Positions 30,746-32,057 of a stretch of DNA of 32,057 bases are shown piece by piece; the stretch's first letter is position 1, and each line of letters opens with the position of its first letter. The position numbers were made by a program, and so were the translations under genes. Origin of the DNA: Podaxis mareebaensis (taxonomy: Eukaryota; Basidiomycota; Agaricomycetes; Agaricales; Agaricaceae); contig JAEUWP010000545.1 of NCBI GenBank assembly GCA_018524725.1, positions 1 to 32,057 on the forward strand, given 5' to 3'. Below the pieces are notes generated by a model that had not been told where the DNA came from, did not search any database, and saw only the letters and a program-made list of their open reading frames with translations.

Positions 30746-30950
30746 TGTTGAACTTGATCGGAAGTGATTCCGATGGTGATCAGACATATGTCCGAATTTC
30801 CAAATTCCGTGTTCTGAGCGGAAAAACATCGGTGGTCCCTATGGAACATCCATCAGAAGCCGTTGCCAGGGGCAGAATGAGGGGCGCATTCCGTGGGCCA
30901 GATTATTAGGCTGAAGTCTTGTCCAAGTCATTAGTGCTTCTCCTAAAGTG

Positions 30951-31026
30951 CAGTCACTTCATGAGTGACTGTGCTGCACTGTGAAAATTTCAGGCTCCGC
31001 CACACTTCACAGTCACTCAGAGTGAC
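30951..31026. repeat. Pair of hairpins built on the same CAGTCACT sequence
   Basis: CAGTCACT-TCATG-AGTGACTG (30951-30971) and GTCACT-CAG-AGTGAC (31012-31026) are perfect inverted repeats sharing their arm sequence. They mark the change to the more AT-rich right end of the window. Confidence 0.6.
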
Positions 31027-32057
31027 AGTGACTTCAAGCACTGTGCAGGCCTGGGACTTTTCTCTTACTGGCAATTCTGAATTGACCATCCCATCCAGTG
31101 TCATTCTCTTTTCGACAACTCACTGCTCTCTGTCGTACAACTTGTTGCCCAGGCATTCTAGGACATTCCTCAATGTTTTTCGTAAATGTATGATCAATGA
31201 GATTGGATTTTTCCATTCACAATGCTTGGATGTCTCATAAGTGCTACGGTGCATCACAACCCATCACGACTATTGAATAAATGGTTTCCAGACACATGGA
31301 AAGCATATAATTATTATTTGATTGTCTCATTTTGGCAATGCAACGTGCAGAAACCATTTGCTACAGCATCTCCTGGCCAGTCATTGATAGTGACCAGGAG
31401 AACCATTACCTTTATGCAGAGAGCTATAGCAAGCGCAGGAGAGGAGAAGTGTTGTAGAGGAGATGGAAAATAGTAATGAGAGAATTGTCTATTGTCCATA
31501 TCTTCAACTTAAGTTTTTACACTGCTTATGAACCTCATCTGTCTACAGGAGAATGACAGCTTATATTCACAGCCAGGGATGTTCAAGCATCTAGTCTGAG
31601 AATCTGCAAAGGGGTTTGTCTAATGATATCGCAGGGCCACCTATGGGGTGAAAAGGAGTATATTACACTTCCTCATGTGGCTGGACAGCTACTAGACTTT
31701 TTCACTCCATGAATGTGCAATTTATTGCAGGGATTCACACCAGACCGTGCTAAGGGAGGCCCATGTGGCCTTGGAAATGGAGACTCAATTGCCACAGAAA
31801 GTGGATCCTAATGGCCTCAGAATTGCAAACCTCAGAATTGCAAACCTCAGAATTGCGAATGATTGCAAATAATTAGGGCTCAATCATACTGCCTGTCCAA
31901 CTGCCCAAAACTCATTCCCTACATGTATAAGAACTAAGATCCCCATGACGTCTCCATGCATTCCTCACACCTCAGAGTCTGAGCCCTCAGTCTCAGATAC
32001 AGCCCTCCCTTTTCCCTTCCTTCCTCTACTTGAGGCGGGAGCTCTGTCTCTTCGAAT
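31027..32057. other. AT-rich right end, possibly a retrotransposon LTR or its flank
   Basis: No gene is supported. The last 300 bases hold a TATA-like TGTATAAGAAC (31925-31935) and a pyrimidine-rich CCCTCCCTTTTCCCTTCC tract near 32005, a layout seen in LTRs. The terminal dinucleotides, a second copy and a primer-binding site cannot be shown inside the window. The call is weak. Confidence 0.2.
31815..31859 (+). repeat. 15-bp unit repeated three times
   Basis: CCTCAGAATTGCAAA occurs at 31815-31829 and 31830-31844, then CCTCAGAATTGCGAA at 31845-31859, an almost exact triple tandem repeat. Confidence 0.85.

Noticed and set aside
1..32057. CRISPR arrays, rRNA, bacterial operons
   Set aside because: No regularly spaced direct repeats with unique spacers, no rRNA-like sequence and pervasive spliceosomal introns; I also saw no convincing tRNA cloverleaf, although this was checked by eye only.

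Overview
The window reads as nuclear DNA of a filamentous basidiomycete, most likely an Agaricomycete. The evidence is genes built of many short exons separated by 41-80 nt GT-AG introns with CTGAC/CTNAC-type branch sites, TATA boxes about 30-85 nt before start codons, and three gene families typical of these genomes: a TET/JBP-like dioxygenase, an OrsD/RecQ-type giant protein and a multi-KOW Spt5-like protein. Genus cannot be told. All exon models were spliced by hand and checked only for phase; no RNA or database evidence was used.

Layout, left to right: the 5' end of an unrecognised minus-strand gene (1-163); a non-coding stretch with a cluster of GC-rich hairpins (about 960-1080); a JmjC-type 2-oxoglutarate oxygenase gene (1403-4033, minus); an Spt5-like gene with an NGN domain and several KOW repeats (4702-7673, minus); a non-coding stretch (7.7-9.3 kb); five small plus-strand genes A-E (9503-13729), the first two being a tandem duplication; one large minus-strand gene of six exons (13721-19212) encoding a predicted 1730-residue protein with N-terminal zinc-binding motifs, an OrsD-like region, a tyrosine-recombinase-like domain and a RecQ-type helicase; three further small plus-strand genes F-H packed head to tail (19645-20805); a three-unit tandem repeat (21.0-21.4 kb); and a TET/JBP-like dioxygenase gene (21776-24015, minus). 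From 24.0 kb to the right end the sequence is repeat-rich and gene-poor. It holds a duplicated small gene (one copy intact, one frameshifted), a roughly 500 bp direct repeat, a motif present five times, microsatellites, hairpins, and an LTR-like tail of uncertain nature.

Two themes stand out. First, a fused OrsD/tyrosine-recombinase/RecQ gene sits between two arrays of eight small genes. Each small gene has an N-terminal helical segment, a phase-0 intron placed right after that helix, and a second segment that is helical, acidic or basic. This combination is the best candidate for an undescribed accessory system, possibly mobile or subtelomeric. Second, three chromatin or transcription-related families (JmjC, Spt5-like, TET/JBP) lie within about 20 kb of each other. 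A functional link between the two themes is inference only.
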